In this document: positions 20,387 to 31,008 of the stretch, in pieces
Position numbering within the stretch: the stretch's first letter is position 1
How the letters are laid out: each line of letters opens with the position of its first letter
Assembly: GCF_013466605.1 (NCBI RefSeq)
Contig: NZ_CP059162.1
Location: 5,518,001 to 5,582,000, forward strand
DNA from: Pseudomonas chlororaphis subsp. aurantiaca
GTDB lineage: Bacteria; Pseudomonadota; Gammaproteobacteria; Pseudomonadales; Pseudomonadaceae
Direction: 5' to 3'
Length of the DNA stretch: 64,000 nt
The notes under the pieces: model-generated
Databases searched by the model: none
What the model saw: the letters and a program-made list of their open reading frames with translations, nothing else
Told to the model about the DNA's origin: nothing
Translations under genes and position numbers: made by a program

Positions 20387-22255
20387 TTAAATCCACAACT
20401 TCTTGAAGTCACGACCGCCGAAGACTAGGTTGACCATCGCACGGGTCAGCCAGATGGCCGTGAACATCGAGGTAAAGATCCCGAGGGACATGGTCACCGC
20501 AAAGCCTTTGACCGGGCCTGTGCCCATGGCAAAGAGAATCCCGCCGACCAGCAACGTGGTCAGGTTGGAGTCGAGAATCGCAGTGAATGCCCGGCCGAAG
20601 CCTTCGTTGATTGCCCGCTGCACGGTCATGCCGGCGGCGATCTCTTCACGTATGCGCGAGAAGATCAGTACGTTGGCGTCCACCGCCATACCCATGGTCA
20701 GCACGATACCGGCGATACCCGGCAGGGTCAGCGTAGCCCCCAGCAAGGACATCAGGGCCAGCAGCAGCACCATGTTCAGCGCCAGCGCCACGGTGGCGAT
20801 GATGCCGAAGAAACGGTAGATGGCGATGATGAACAGCGACACGAACAACATGCCCCACAGCGACGCATCGATACCCTTGGCGATGTTGTCGGCACCCAGG
20901 CTCGGGCCGATGGTGCGCTCTTCGGCGAAGTACATCGGTGCGGCCAGACCACCGGCACGCAGCAGCAGCGCCAGCTCGGAGGACTCGCCCTGGCCGTTCA
21001 GGCCGGTGATGCGGAACTGGCTACCCAGCGGCGACTGGATAGTCGCCAGGCTGATGATCTTCTTCTCTTCCTTGAAGCTCTGCACCGCGACGTCTTTCTC
21101 GACACCGTCGACCACTTGCTTGGTGTAAGTGGTGGTCGGCTTCTGCTCGATGAAGATCACCGCCATGCTGCGACCGACGTTGCTGCGGGTCGAACGGCTC
21201 ATCAGCTCGCCGCCGTGGCCATCGAGCTTGATGTTCACCTGTGGACGACCGTGTTCGTCGAAGCCCGCCTGGGCGTCGGTCACCTGGTCACCGGTGATGA
21301 TCAGGCCGCGCTCGATCAGCGCAGGAGGACGATTGCCTTCACGGAACTCGAAAGACTCGGAAGTGGCTTTCGAAGCGCCCGGCTCGGCGGCCAGGCGGAA
21401 TTCAAGGTTGGCCGTCTTGCCCAGGATACGCTTGGCTTCAGCGGTGTCCTGCACGCCCGGCAGCTCAACCACGATACGGTTGGCGCCCTGGCGCTGAACC
21501 AGAGGTTCGGCGACACCCAGCTCGTTGACGCGGTTACGTACCGTGGTCAAGTTCTGCTTGATGGAGTATTCACGGATTTCCGCCAGCTTGGCCGGGGTCA
21601 TCGCCAGACGCAGCACCGCCTGACCATTGAGGTCGGCCGGAACAATGTCGAAATCGTTGAAGTTCTTGCGGATCAGCGCACGAGCCTGTTCACGGGTCGC
21701 TTCGTCGCTGAAGCCCAGTTGAATGGCACCGTTGAGTTGCGGCAGGCTGCGATAGCGCAGACGCTCTTTACGCAGCAGGCTCTTCACATCGCCTTCGTAG
21801 ACCTTCAGGCGTGCGTCGAGGGCTTTTTCCATATCCACTTCCAGCAGGAAGTGCACACCACCGGACAAGTCCAGACCCAGCTTCATCGGATGCGCACCGA
21901 GGTTGCGCAGCCATTGCGGGGTGGTTTGCGCCAGGTTCAATGCAACGACATAGTCGTCACCCAGGGCCTTGCGCACAACGTCCTTGGCGGGAAGCTGGTC
22001 TTCCTGCTTGGTCAGACGCAACAGGCCGCCCTTGCCCTTGGCCGCGACGGTCGCTGCCTTGACGTTGATCCCGGCGTCGGTGAGCGCTTTGCTCGCACGA
22101 TCCAGATCCGCCTGAGTGACCTGCAACGCAGTGCTCGCGCCGCTGACCTGAATGGCCGGATCATCAGGGTATAGATTGGGAGCGGAATAAATAAAACCGA
22201 TCGCCAGCACCGCCAGGATCAGTACGTATTTCCACAGAGGGTATTTGTTCAGCAT
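20387..22255 (-). CDS. secD: Protein translocase subunit SecD
   Basis: A 622-residue export subunit with one N-terminal membrane segment, a large periplasmic P1 domain and five C-terminal segments. It shows GLDLSGGVHFLLEVD and the C-terminal GMAVDANVLIFSRIREE motif. The ATG at 22255 (MLNKYPLWKY) is used; the GTG at 22258 would add one residue. Confidence 0.98.
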   Translation of the reverse strand: MLNKYPLWKYVLILAVLAIGFIYSAPNLYPDDPAIQVSGASTALQVTQADLDRASKALTDAGINVKAATVAAKGKGGLLRLTKQEDQLPAKDVVRKALGDDYVVALNLAQTTPQWLRNLGAHPMKLGLDLSGGVHFLLEVDMEKALDARLKVYEGDVKSLLRKERLRYRSLPQLNGAIQLGFSDEATREQARALIRKNFNDFDIVPADLNGQAVLRLAMTPAKLAEIREYSIKQNLTTVRNRVNELGVAEPLVQRQGANRIVVELPGVQDTAEAKRILGKTANLEFRLAAEPGASKATSESFEFREGNRPPALIERGLIITGDQVTDAQAGFDEHGRPQVNIKLDGHGGELMSRSTRSNVGRSMAVIFIEQKPTTTYTKQVVDGVEKDVAVQSFKEEKKIISLATIQSPLGSQFRITGLNGQGESSELALLLRAGGLAAPMYFAEERTIGPSLGADNIAKGIDASLWGMLFVSLFIIAIYRFFGIIATVALALNMVLLLALMSLLGATLTLPGIAGIVLTMGMAVDANVLIFSRIREEIAAGMTVQRAINEGFGRAFTAILDSNLTTLLVGGILFAMGTGPVKGFAVTMSLGIFTSMFTAIWLTRAMVNLVFGGRDFKKLWI

Positions 22256-22317
22256 CACGCCGCCCGTTTATGAAGCGGGGCGCCTTGCGCGCCCCGTCGA
22301 TTGGTAAAAGATGAAAC

Positions 22318-22653
22318 TTAGATCGCCTTCAGCGTGCCTTTTGGCAGCGTGGCAGCGATAGCGCCTTTCTGGAACTTCATCTCGATAGTGTCGGAAACTT
22401 CCAGCACTACGAAGTCGTCGGTCACTTTGGTGATCTTGCCGGCGATACCGCCAGTAGTCACAACTTCGTCACCTTTTTGCAGGCTGCCCAGCAGGTTCTT
22501 TTGCTCTTTGGCGCGCTTGGCCTGTGGACGCCAGATCATCAGGTAGAAGATGACCAGGAAACCAACCAGGAAAATCCACTCAAAGCCAGTGCCAGCGGGG
22601 CCAGCAGCAGGTGCAGCAGCGTCAGCCATTGCAGTCGAGATAAAAAAGCTCAT
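22318..22653 (-). CDS. yajC: Sec translocon accessory subunit YajC
   Basis: A 111-residue single-pass membrane protein (segment near residues 28-42, FLVGFLVIFYLMIWRPQAKR) that associates with SecDF. The phrase KGDEVVTTGGIAGKITKV is diagnostic. An Ala/Pro-rich N-terminus precedes the membrane segment. It lies between tgt and secD. Confidence 0.97.
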   Translation of the reverse strand: MSFFISTAMADAAAPAAGPAGTGFEWIFLVGFLVIFYLMIWRPQAKRAKEQKNLLGSLQKGDEVVTTGGIAGKITKVTDDFVVLEVSDTIEMKFQKGAIAATLPKGTLKAI

Positions 22654-22700
22654 GTAACACTCCGGATAATTACAAAAGTGGGTCTAAACGTCTTTAGAAC

Positions 22701-24880
<2,180 letters not shown>

Positions 24881-24988
24881 GATGGGGTTCGTCTAGCAGG
24901 GCCGGAAAGTTTAGCGGAAATAGCCAAAATTGACCATGAAACCTGATTGACCAACGGTAGGCACCTCTCTATACTTCGCCGCCATTGA

Positions 24989-25073
24989 GCCCTGATGGCG
25001 GAATTGGTAGACGCGGCGGATTCAAAATCCGTTTTCGAGAGAAGTGGGAGTTCGAGTCTCCCTCGGGGCACCA
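24989..25073 (+). tRNA. tRNA-Leu (anticodon CAA), encoded CCA
   Basis: An 85-base tRNA with a 7-bp acceptor stem (GCCCTGA with TCGGGGC), a D loop with GGTAGACGC, an anticodon loop TTCAAAA (anticodon CAA), a long variable arm as in leucine tRNAs, GTTCGAGTC in the T arm, and genomic CCA. It serves as the insertion site of the element to its right. Confidence 0.97.
25055..25073 (+). other. attL: tRNA 3' end at the element boundary
   Basis: AGTCTCCCTCGGG-GCACCA at the end of the tRNA reappears, missing one G, at 31502-31519. Together they bracket an integrase remnant, as expected for tyrosine-recombinase integration into the 3' end of a tRNA gene. Just to the right, three TATCC repeats (25182-25206) could be integrase arm sites. 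Confidence 0.7.
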
Positions 25074-25117
25074 CATAGCAGTATCTGAGAGTCTCTACCA
25101 GCCTCTCAGACCCAGAG

Positions 25118-25143
25118 AAACCGGCCACTTGGCCGGTTTTTTT
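25118..25143 (+). terminator. Terminator after tRNA-Leu
   Basis: AAACCGGCC/GGCCGGTTT hairpin followed by a T run, 45 bases beyond the tRNA. Confidence 0.85.
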
Positions 25144-25237
25144 GTGCCTGTCTATCTACCCCTGTCTCCCCCTATACGTTGTATCCCTGTATCCCCGCTT
25201 GTATCCTGAGAGAAATACCGAACTTTGGGATACAAGG

Positions 25238-25464
25238 ATGAAGCGCGCAGATATCAAGCGCCGCCCTCTCGCTGACACGACACTTGCGGGACTGGAGCCG
25301 GAATCAAAGGAATACCGAGAGCTGGATGGAAATGGCCTCTACTTCAGGGTCAAACCTGATGGAGGTAAGTCCTGGCAGCTCCGCTATAAACGCCAGGCGG
25401 GTAATTGGGCGTGGATGGGGCTGGGGGGTTACCCAGAGGTAAGCGGCGCGCTAGCAAGAGACAA
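25238..25464 (+). pseudogene. Tyrosine-recombinase integrase, N-terminal fragment cut by IS3
   Basis: The reading frame begins at the ATG at 25238 and encodes about 75 residues of a P4-type integrase arm-binding domain (DUF4102-like: PLADTTL, DGNGLYFRVKPDGGKSW, GLGGYPEVS). The frame runs into the IS left end at 25465 and stops soon after. The rest of the integrase, including the catalytic domain, is not found on the far side of the IS, so it was deleted, not merely interrupted. Confidence 0.85.
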
Positions 25465-25526
25465 TGAATCGCCCCGGGTTTCGTAGACACCTCTTTGCCT
25501 TAAACTGAGGCCAATCAGGAGGTGCC

Positions 25527-25805
25527 ATGAGCAACCCGCGTTACCCCGAAGAATTCAAAATCCAAGCGGTCAATCAAGTGACCGAAAAGAAGCTGCCTGT
25601 CGCTGATGTAGCGGCCCGTCTTGGCGTGTCGACGCATAGCTTATATGCCTGGATAAAGCGCTACAGCAAACCTCAAGAAGAACGACAGCAAGACGATGAT
25701 CAGCACGCCGAACTGCGTCGTCTGCGAGCAGAACTCAAGCGCGTCACTGAAGAGCGAGACATCTTAAAAAAGGCCGCCGCGTACTTTGCCAAGGAGTGCG
25801 GCTGA
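25527..25805 (+). CDS. IS3-family transposase OrfA
   Basis: A 92-residue protein with an N-terminal helix-turn-helix (YPEEFKIQAVNQVTEKK, VADVAARLGVSTHSLYAWIKRY) and a C-terminal leucine-zipper-like helix (LRRLRAELKRVTEERDILKKA). It binds the IS ends. A slippery A6G heptamer at 25766-25772 lies before its stop and allows -1 frameshifting into orfB to make the OrfAB transposase. Confidence 0.95.
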   Translation: MSNPRYPEEFKIQAVNQVTEKKLPVADVAARLGVSTHSLYAWIKRYSKPQEERQQDDDQHAELRRLRAELKRVTEERDILKKAAAYFAKECG

Positions 25806-26677
25806 AGTACGCCTTTATCAAGCAGCGCGCGGGCGACTATTCGATTCGGCGGCTTTGTCTGACGCTTAAAGTCCATCCCAGCGGTTATTACGCCTGGCTG
25901 TCCGAGCCGCAATCTGTACGCGCCAAAGACGACCAGCGACTGCTGGGTTTGATCAAGCATTCATGGCTGGAGAGTGGCGGCGTTTATGGCTATCGCAAAG
26001 TCCATGACGATCTGCGCGAGGTCGGTGAAGATTGTGGTCGCCATCGTGTAGCGAGGCTGATGCGTCTTGAAGGTCTGCGCTCTCAGACAGGGTATCGACG
26101 CCGCCCTGGAAAGTACGGCGGTAAGCCAGCGGTCGCCTCACCCAATTTGCTGAAGCGCCAGTTTGATGTCGTAGAACCCAACAAAGTTTGGGTCACCGAC
26201 ATCACCTACATTCGCACTTATGAAGGCTGGCTGTATTTGGCTGTGGTGTTGGATCTGTTTTCTCGCCAGGTCGTTGGCTGGTCAATGAAGTCGCAGATGA
26301 CCAGTGATTTGGCTATTGACGCGTTGTTGATGGCGGTTTGGAGGCGTAAACCGAAGCAAGAAGTGATGGTTCATTCCGACCAAGGCAGCCAGTACAGCAG
26401 CTCCGATTGGCGCAGCTTTTTGAAGGCAAACAATTTGGTTGCCAGCATGAGTCGCCGAGGCAACTGTCATGACAACGCTGTGGCCGAGAGCTTTTTCCAG
26501 CTTCTGAAACGGGAACGGATCAAGCGAAAAATCTACACCTCGCGGCAAGATGCTCGTAGTGATGTGTTCGATTACATCGAGATGTTCTACAACGCAAAAC
26601 GCCGTCATGGTTTCAACAATCAGCTGTCACCGGCAGAGTTTGAAAAGCGTTACGCAATGAGCTTGCAAGGTGTCTAG
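25796..26677 (+). CDS. IS3-family transposase OrfB (DDE integrase core)
   Basis: A 293-residue catalytic part with an HTH_21 region (GVYGYRKVHDDL) and the DDE triad: Asp in VWVTDITYI, Asp in HSDQGSQY, and Glu in NAVAESFFQ. A GTG at 25796 could start it alone, but production by -1 frameshift from orfA is usual for the family. The triad and frame are intact, so the element may still be active. Confidence 0.95.
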   Translation: MRLKYAFIKQRAGDYSIRRLCLTLKVHPSGYYAWLSEPQSVRAKDDQRLLGLIKHSWLESGGVYGYRKVHDDLREVGEDCGRHRVARLMRLEGLRSQTGYRRRPGKYGGKPAVASPNLLKRQFDVVEPNKVWVTDITYIRTYEGWLYLAVVLDLFSRQVVGWSMKSQMTSDLAIDALLMAVWRRKPKQEVMVHSDQGSQYSSSDWRSFLKANNLVASMSRRGNCHDNAVAESFFQLLKRERIKRKIYTSRQDARSDVFDYIEMFYNAKRRHGFNNQLSPAEFEKRYAMSLQGV

Positions 26678-26695
26678 AGAATCCGGGGCGATTCA

Positions 26696-27359
26696 GAACA
26701 ATTCTTGCCCTCCGAGACATCTGGGCGATCTGACACTCGGTGCATGCTATGTGTAATTCTCTTTCACACAATACTGATGTAAGGTTGCGTCGAGATTTAT
26801 TTACTTCGCTGCGCACTAACTTTTGAGTCGCCGCCCCCTCAAAGCCAGCAATGATTGGCAACGAAATACTGATTATGCCGCCCTTATAGACTCTAATGTA
26901 AGGAATGACTAGCTCATGAGTTTCGTCATCTTCGCATCTGATGGCAATTGGACGCATGAATATTCTGGCGCTTTCTGTAGGAAAACCATACGCGGAATTG
27001 AACAAGCGTATGTCAGACAGGAGTAAATCAAAAGCCAAAGATAAAGCATAGCTATTGGAGTCTCCGGGGTTCGCTTTGAGAAAATCATTATGTCCAGATA
27101 CGATCATGCCTTGTTCGGTTATTGTTGGCTCGATGCGTAATTGCTGTGATCGAAGCCTGTTGTCTTCTGTGAAGTAGATTTTTCCACGACTGGTTAACGC
27201 AAAACTAAAAGCATTAGACTCGGCAAGGATTTCGCAAACTCCTTCGAGATTCACGTTTCCAGTAATCTTCGAAGTATACAGAAAGGTCGCCGTGCCAGAG
27301 TATGTATCATCTTCGGCGGTGCTATCGAGACTTGGTTCCGTATCGGGCAATTCCATCAC
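26696..27359 (-). pseudogene. Uncharacterised island protein, 3' end replaced by IS sequence
   Basis: A leftward gene starting at the ATG at 27359 (MMELPDTEPSLDSTAEDD). About 220 native residues remain before the frame crosses the IS right end at 26695 and picks up some 28 IS-encoded residues to a stop at 26613. I recognise no family. The sequence is mixed alpha/beta-like with no membrane segment, and it is AT-richer than the core genome. The native C-terminus is missing, so function is doubtful. Confidence 0.6.
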
Positions 27360-27584
27360 TAGTCTTCCTTACGCCTAATGCCTTGATTGGTTTGTTGTCT
27401 CAAGCGTGGGGAGGGCTGTCACAACATCACAACACCTGAATGAGAGATAAATATTGAGTGTCGCCATATAAAATTTTCGCTATTGCCTTCGATCCTTTGA
27501 GAAAGAGACGTCATTAGAAAATCGCGATCCTCATGGAAATCAATAAGCGGTTAGCGAACTATTATGGCCACTTAGGCTCACTCC

Positions 27585-28553
27585 TTACTCTGCCATGATA
27601 CGGTCGTAACGATTCTGACAGTAACTGCAAGTGCCTTCAGAATACTGGCGCTCCTCTACCGAAAGAGCCTCATCGCACCACTCACAATTCGTGTATTCGA
27701 ATTCGTAAAAGCAAGCGGCACATTCATTTTCGTGCACCAGCAAGGTGTCATGGTTACATTCTGGACATGAACATGTTGCCGGTTCATCACCGTGCCTGGC
27801 ACGCCAATGATTTTCAGCGGCCATACTAGTTTCAACGGCAGGGCCTGCAACATCAATATATAGCGATTCAGACTGACAACTTTGGCACATGAACGTAATT
27901 GCATCGCGACGAGCAGTTGGCTCTACCACCTTGATGAGTCGTGACTTGCACTCAGGACAGACCATGTTGTTCATGGCATCCAGAACCTCTTGGAAAGGCC
28001 ATTCCACCGATCTCAGGTTTGCTTGGCAACTCGCTAGTTCAGCTTCGAAGACGGTAGCTACGCTCAGCATCATGTCCCAGCACTCTTGGCCCAATACCTC
28101 TACTGGACGCTCGTTAAGATGCGGTTCACAAAACTGAGTTATTAGGTGTAGAGAGTTTGCAATCGCTTCCTTCATCCGCTCGACAGGAAGAGGGCTGAAG
28201 TAATGCTCAATATCGTTACGTATGCCCTGAAGCGCATTAAGAAGTTTCCAGTCGACCCCTCTCACTCCAAGCGTATTGAGTCGGTCGATAATATCTTGCA
28301 CCTCTACTGTTTTTTTCCCTTTACCCACCCATACTACCTCACCGCTAGCGGGGTCGATGGCTGGCAATACTTTCGTTTTCAGTAATGCTTCGTCTGAACC
28401 TTCAGGACTTAGCTGTTGAAGCTTATATTTGAAAAGCAGCAAAATACCGGCATATAAATTTCTAATTGCAGAAAGTACTCGTCGCTCATCTTCCTCATGG
28501 AAGTCTTCCATCCCTATCTGAATAGATTGAATCGCGTTATCGAGCATCGACAT
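27585..28553 (-). CDS. HEPN-like and zinc-ribbon protein of the island
   Basis: A 322-residue protein. The start is the ATG at 28553 ([10 protein letters not shown]), with a GGGGGGAA ribosome site; a longer frame to 28694 lacks one. The N-terminal half is helical and carries R112-x4-H117 (IRNDIEHYF), the catalytic signature of HEPN ribonucleases. The C-terminal half has several CxxC pairs (CPEC, CQSC, CPEC, CAAC, CEWC, CSYC), suggesting two or three zinc ribbons. Both features together suggest an RNA- or nucleic-acid-targeting protein, perhaps in defence; this is inference. It is AT-rich and lies inside the tRNA-Leu element. Confidence 0.7.
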   Translation of the reverse strand: MSMLDNAIQSIQIGMEDFHEEDERRVLSAIRNLYAGILLLFKYKLQQLSPEGSDEALLKTKVLPAIDPASGEVVWVGKGKKTVEVQDIIDRLNTLGVRGVDWKLLNALQGIRNDIEHYFSPLPVERMKEAIANSLHLITQFCEPHLNERPVEVLGQECWDMMLSVATVFEAELASCQANLRSVEWPFQEVLDAMNNMVCPECKSRLIKVVEPTARRDAITFMCQSCQSESLYIDVAGPAVETSMAAENHWRARHGDEPATCSCPECNHDTLLVHENECAACFYEFEYTNCEWCDEALSVEERQYSEGTCSYCQNRYDRIMAE

Positions 28554-28697
28554 AATTTCCCCCCACAGCCGGCCTTCTGCGTCTCGACAGAATGAAGCGC
28601 CTAGTCTAGTAGATAATTTGAATCTCTGCTTTTGGCCGTTATCTGCCTCTCGCGGCGAACAGAAAACGGCCAAGCAGTTTCCCCGCGACCACAAAAC

Positions 28698-29090
28698 CTA
28701 CTTACAAATCTTCAATCGATCACTGTCAGTGCCACTACCTTCACTAGTGTCGACCTCACCGTTACGGTCAATGTGAATTTCCGTTGTCGGCCACTGGGGC
28801 ACAATCATGACGCAACGGTTTAAGCCCTTCGCATCCCACCAGTCGAGACGCATGAAGAACTTATCATCAGGGAAGATATGTCCTACGTCACCCGTTGTCT
28901 TTCCGGGCAGCAGTTCTCCGCGAACGATGGTGTGCTGGGTGTTCAGAACGTAACTAATTTTCTTGGTACCGTCCTCTGAATAGAAAACGACAACTCGCGG
29001 TATTGCTACGTACCAACACGCCACAGCACCAATCAGAAAAAGCCCTATCCACCGCCCAATATGCCGTGGTCGCTTTTCACTTGCAGACAT
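28698..29090 (-). CDS. Probable immunity protein for the PAAR toxin
   Basis: A 130-residue protein starting at the ATG at 29090 (MSASEKRPRHIGRW), overlapping the end of the toxin gene by 14 bases. One N-terminal membrane segment (about residues 15-31, IGLFLIGAVACWYVAIP) would place the rest, ending SDRLKICK, in the periplasm or at the membrane face. I recognise no family; the immunity role is inferred from overlap and position directly after the effector. Confidence 0.6.
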   Translation of the reverse strand: MSASEKRPRHIGRWIGLFLIGAVACWYVAIPRVVVFYSEDGTKKISYVLNTQHTIVRGELLPGKTTGDVGHIFPDDKFFMRLDWWDAKGLNRCVMIVPQWPTTEIHIDRNGEVDTSEGSGTDSDRLKICK

Positions 29091-30213
29091 GTTTTTGAAC
29101 CCCTGTACCCCAGTCAGCAATTGGCACTGCCAACACCTTGTCCATGATGATTTGTGCGGTGACACCACCGTTCGGATACTCCTTGTAGAGCTCCATTCCG
29201 AGCATGATCGACACCCTGTCAGGAGCATCGTCCCATGCTCTCATCCCTTCAACACCTTCGGTCCTGCGTGGGCCATCAAACCTCTTAGGGTCTTTGAGGA
29301 AGCGCCAACTGTCTGAGCCTATCTGCTCAACTCCGGCGCCATCCAATTGCACGCTGTCAGAGAGTCCGCCGGCTAAGCCGACATATCCATAGTGGATGTT
29401 CGACCAGATGTCGTAGTAGAAGTCATACGCCCCTTGTTTGTGCCAAGGTGCACCAAACAGCTCGGCCAATTTGGGTTTGTGATCCCAATCTTGACCCTGC
29501 CCCACCTGTTTAGTCCAGATGGCGAAAGCCTTCGCCTTTTTTCCCAGTGCCATATTGTAGAACTGGGGGTCTTGCCCTAGACGCAGGTAGAGCGGGAGCT
29601 CCATAAATTTCTTGGTTTCCACCCCAGGATCGAAGCTGTTAAGTTCTTTCATCTCCAAGACTGCCGGGTCCTTGATATTCCGGTTCATCTCATCGGCGAT
29701 GTATCCGGCCAGTTGTTCCATCATGTCGGGGTCTTTGCACGCAGTGAGTGCTTCTGGCTCTGTCTTAGCTTCGGGTTGTTCGGTGCTGGCCTGCGGATCT
29801 ACCAAAGCATTCGCTGCCAGAGCCTTCTCTTTCAAATTTGGATCAGCGAGCAAGGTCGCCATCCTTTCATCGTCCAAAGTGCCATCTGGACGGAACGCTC
29901 CCAGTGACATGAAGTTGATGATGGTTGCACCACCAGCATCGCCCATCACAAACCCGCCACCCACATCACCTGACCCGGTGATGACGGTTCCGCCATGGCT
30001 GGTAGGACTGCCTAGGTGGGCCATAGGACGGCCATTGACCTGAATCGATGGAAACCCTGTGGTGATTACGGCACCACAACCACATGTATCGCCGACACGT
30101 GCGGAGCCCATAAAGTTGATATTTACGTCGCCACTGGCGGCGGCAATCGGGGTGGTGCCATGGCCGGGCAATGGGCAGACATGCTTGTCACCCAATCGAG
30201 CGGAGGGAGTCAT
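29077..30213 (-). CDS. Orphan PAAR-domain T6SS effector, probable polymorphic toxin type 44
   Basis: A 378-residue protein. Residues 1-90 form a PAAR domain (SARLGDKHVCPLPGHG, VGDTCGCGAVI, NGRPMAHLGSPTSHGG), the spike tip of type VI secretion. A linker with DPNLKEKALAANAL leads to a C-terminal domain with WTKQVGQGQDWDHKPKL and YDIWSNIHYGYVG followed by LDGAGVEQI, which I recognise as the polymorphic toxin type 44 pattern. The start at 30213 (MTPSARLGD) has AAGGA upstream. No vgrG or T6SS core gene lies nearby, so it would ride a system elsewhere. An overlapping likely immunity gene follows. Confidence 0.8.
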   Translation of the reverse strand: MTPSARLGDKHVCPLPGHGTTPIAAASGDVNINFMGSARVGDTCGCGAVITTGFPSIQVNGRPMAHLGSPTSHGGTVITGSGDVGGGFVMGDAGGATIINFMSLGAFRPDGTLDDERMATLLADPNLKEKALAANALVDPQASTEQPEAKTEPEALTACKDPDMMEQLAGYIADEMNRNIKDPAVLEMKELNSFDPGVETKKFMELPLYLRLGQDPQFYNMALGKKAKAFAIWTKQVGQGQDWDHKPKLAELFGAPWHKQGAYDFYYDIWSNIHYGYVGLAGGLSDSVQLDGAGVEQIGSDSWRFLKDPKRFDGPRRTEGVEGMRAWDDAPDRVSIMLGMELYKEYPNGGVTAQIIMDKVLAVPIADWGTGVQKHVCK

Positions 30214-30469
30214 TCGTCGTCCTTGTCGTGCATTCAAAACCTCGATTAGGAAGTCAATGCGTTCAATAGTTCTCGAAAGACTAGCGCACCGGGCGGCGTC
30301 AAGTCTGTAGGAAAAGTCTGGTCCTGGACCCTGCGCCTGCAGGTTTTGTACAACAGGGGATCTTAAAATCCCGTAACACCGTTCCGCAGTGTTACACCAG
30401 GCACAAGGTAAGCCGCCCGCAGGTGTTACGTCGGTTTTATCCTTTAGAAACAGCCACTTAAGCTATTGC

Positions 30470-30496
30470 GTAACACCTGTAACACTTGTAACACCA
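30470..30496. repeat. 9-bp-period array A (GTAACACNN x3)
   Basis: Three perfect-period units: GTAACACCT, GTAACACTT, GTAACACCA. An inverted pair GTAACAC...GTGTTAC also lies just to the left (about 30372-30394). Confidence 0.85.
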
Positions 30497-30561
30497 CATT
30501 TGAAAGGTATACGTCCCCGCTCCCCATTAGCAGCGTGTTCCGCCAGCGATGGGAACCAGCA

Positions 30562-30627
30562 GGTGCCGGGGCCCCTGAGACTTTGAGACAGATACGGGGT
30601 CGGAAACCCGCCGGACTTTGTTAGCGG
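30562..30627 (+). repeat. 66-bp repeat, copy 1
   Basis: Begins GGTGCCGGGG and includes CACGGGGTCGGAAACCCG-like sequence (here TACGGGGTCGGAAACCCGCC), ending TTAGCGG. Same orientation as copy 2 and opposite to copy 3. Array B starts 17 bases after its end. Confidence 0.85.
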
Positions 30628-30643
30628 ACAGGTGCGCAGCTTA

Positions 30644-30678
30644 GTGAACTGGTGAACCGGGTGAACCGGGTGAACACA
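30644..30678. repeat. 9-bp-period array B (GTGAACCGG type)
   Basis: Units GTGAACTG, GTGAACCGG, GTGAACCGG, GTGAACACA, then a reversed GTTCACC copy. It has the same period as arrays A and C but a different unit sequence. Confidence 0.85.
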
Positions 30679-30712
30679 CAGTTCACCAGTGCAATTGCAC
30701 AAGGTGTTGGGA

Positions 30713-30779
30713 GGTCGCCGGGGACCCTGAGCATTTCTGAATGGCACGGGGCACAAAACCCGCACGATCTTGGTAGCGG
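30713..30779 (+). repeat. 66-bp repeat, copy 2
   Basis: Begins GGTCGCCGGGGACCCTGAG and ends GGTAGCGG, with ACGGGGCACAAAACCCGC in the middle. It is separated from array C by 16 bases, exactly as copy 1 is from array B. Confidence 0.8.
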
Positions 30780-30795
30780 CTGATTTTTCTACATT

Positions 30796-30821
30796 GGTTG
30801 ACAGGTTGACTCGGTTGACGG
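30796..30821. repeat. 9-bp-period array C (GGTTGACNN)
   Basis: Units GGTTGACA, GGTTGACTC and GGTTGACGG (the first is 8 bases long). Confidence 0.8.
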
Positions 30822-30848
30822 CCCGAGGTGTCCATAATCATCAACACC

Positions 30849-30888
30849 AAAGGCCATCGTTACCGCTGCGGTAACGATGGCCTTTTTT
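30849..30888 (+). terminator. Perfect 18-bp hairpin with T tract
   Basis: AAAGGCCATCGTTACCGC and its exact reverse complement flank a single T, followed by TTTTTT. It is an unusually long terminator-like stem and sits between repeat copies 2 and 3. Confidence 0.75.
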
Positions 30889-30942
30889 CAGCAGAATTCT
30901 TTCGATTTCAATGCCTGAAATTTCAGTAACTTTGAAATCCTG

Positions 30943-31008
30943 CCACTAACGCAGTGCCGCGGGTTTCCGACCCCGTGTCCTTTAGATAGTCCCAGGGTCC
31001 CCGGCGGC
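30943..31008 (-). repeat. 66-bp repeat, copy 3 (inverted)
   Basis: On the opposite strand it reads GCCGCCGGGGACCCTGGG ... CACGGGGTCGGAAACCCGCG, matching copies 1 and 2 in order and spacing. Confidence 0.85.

Larger units (their letters stand above)
25465..26695 (+). mobile_element. IS3-family insertion sequence, 1231 bp
   Basis: Terminal inverted repeats of about 28 bases begin TGAATCGCCCCGG at both ends (25465 rightward; 26695 leftward) with a few mismatches. Inside are orfA and orfB in overlapping frames with a -1 slip site. The bases flanking the two ends (CAA and GAA) do not form the 3-4 bp duplication normal for this family, which points to recombination or an adjacent deletion after insertion. 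Confidence 0.92.

Noticed and set aside
30463..30765. Leftward 100-codon frame across the 66-bp repeats
   Set aside because: It has no good ribosome site and consists of repeats and 9-bp arrays. I kept it as possible decayed coding DNA inside the repeat finding, not as a gene.
30470..30821. CRISPR array
   Set aside because: The arrays have a 9-bp period with no spacers, the 66-bp repeats are few and one is inverted, and there are no cas genes.
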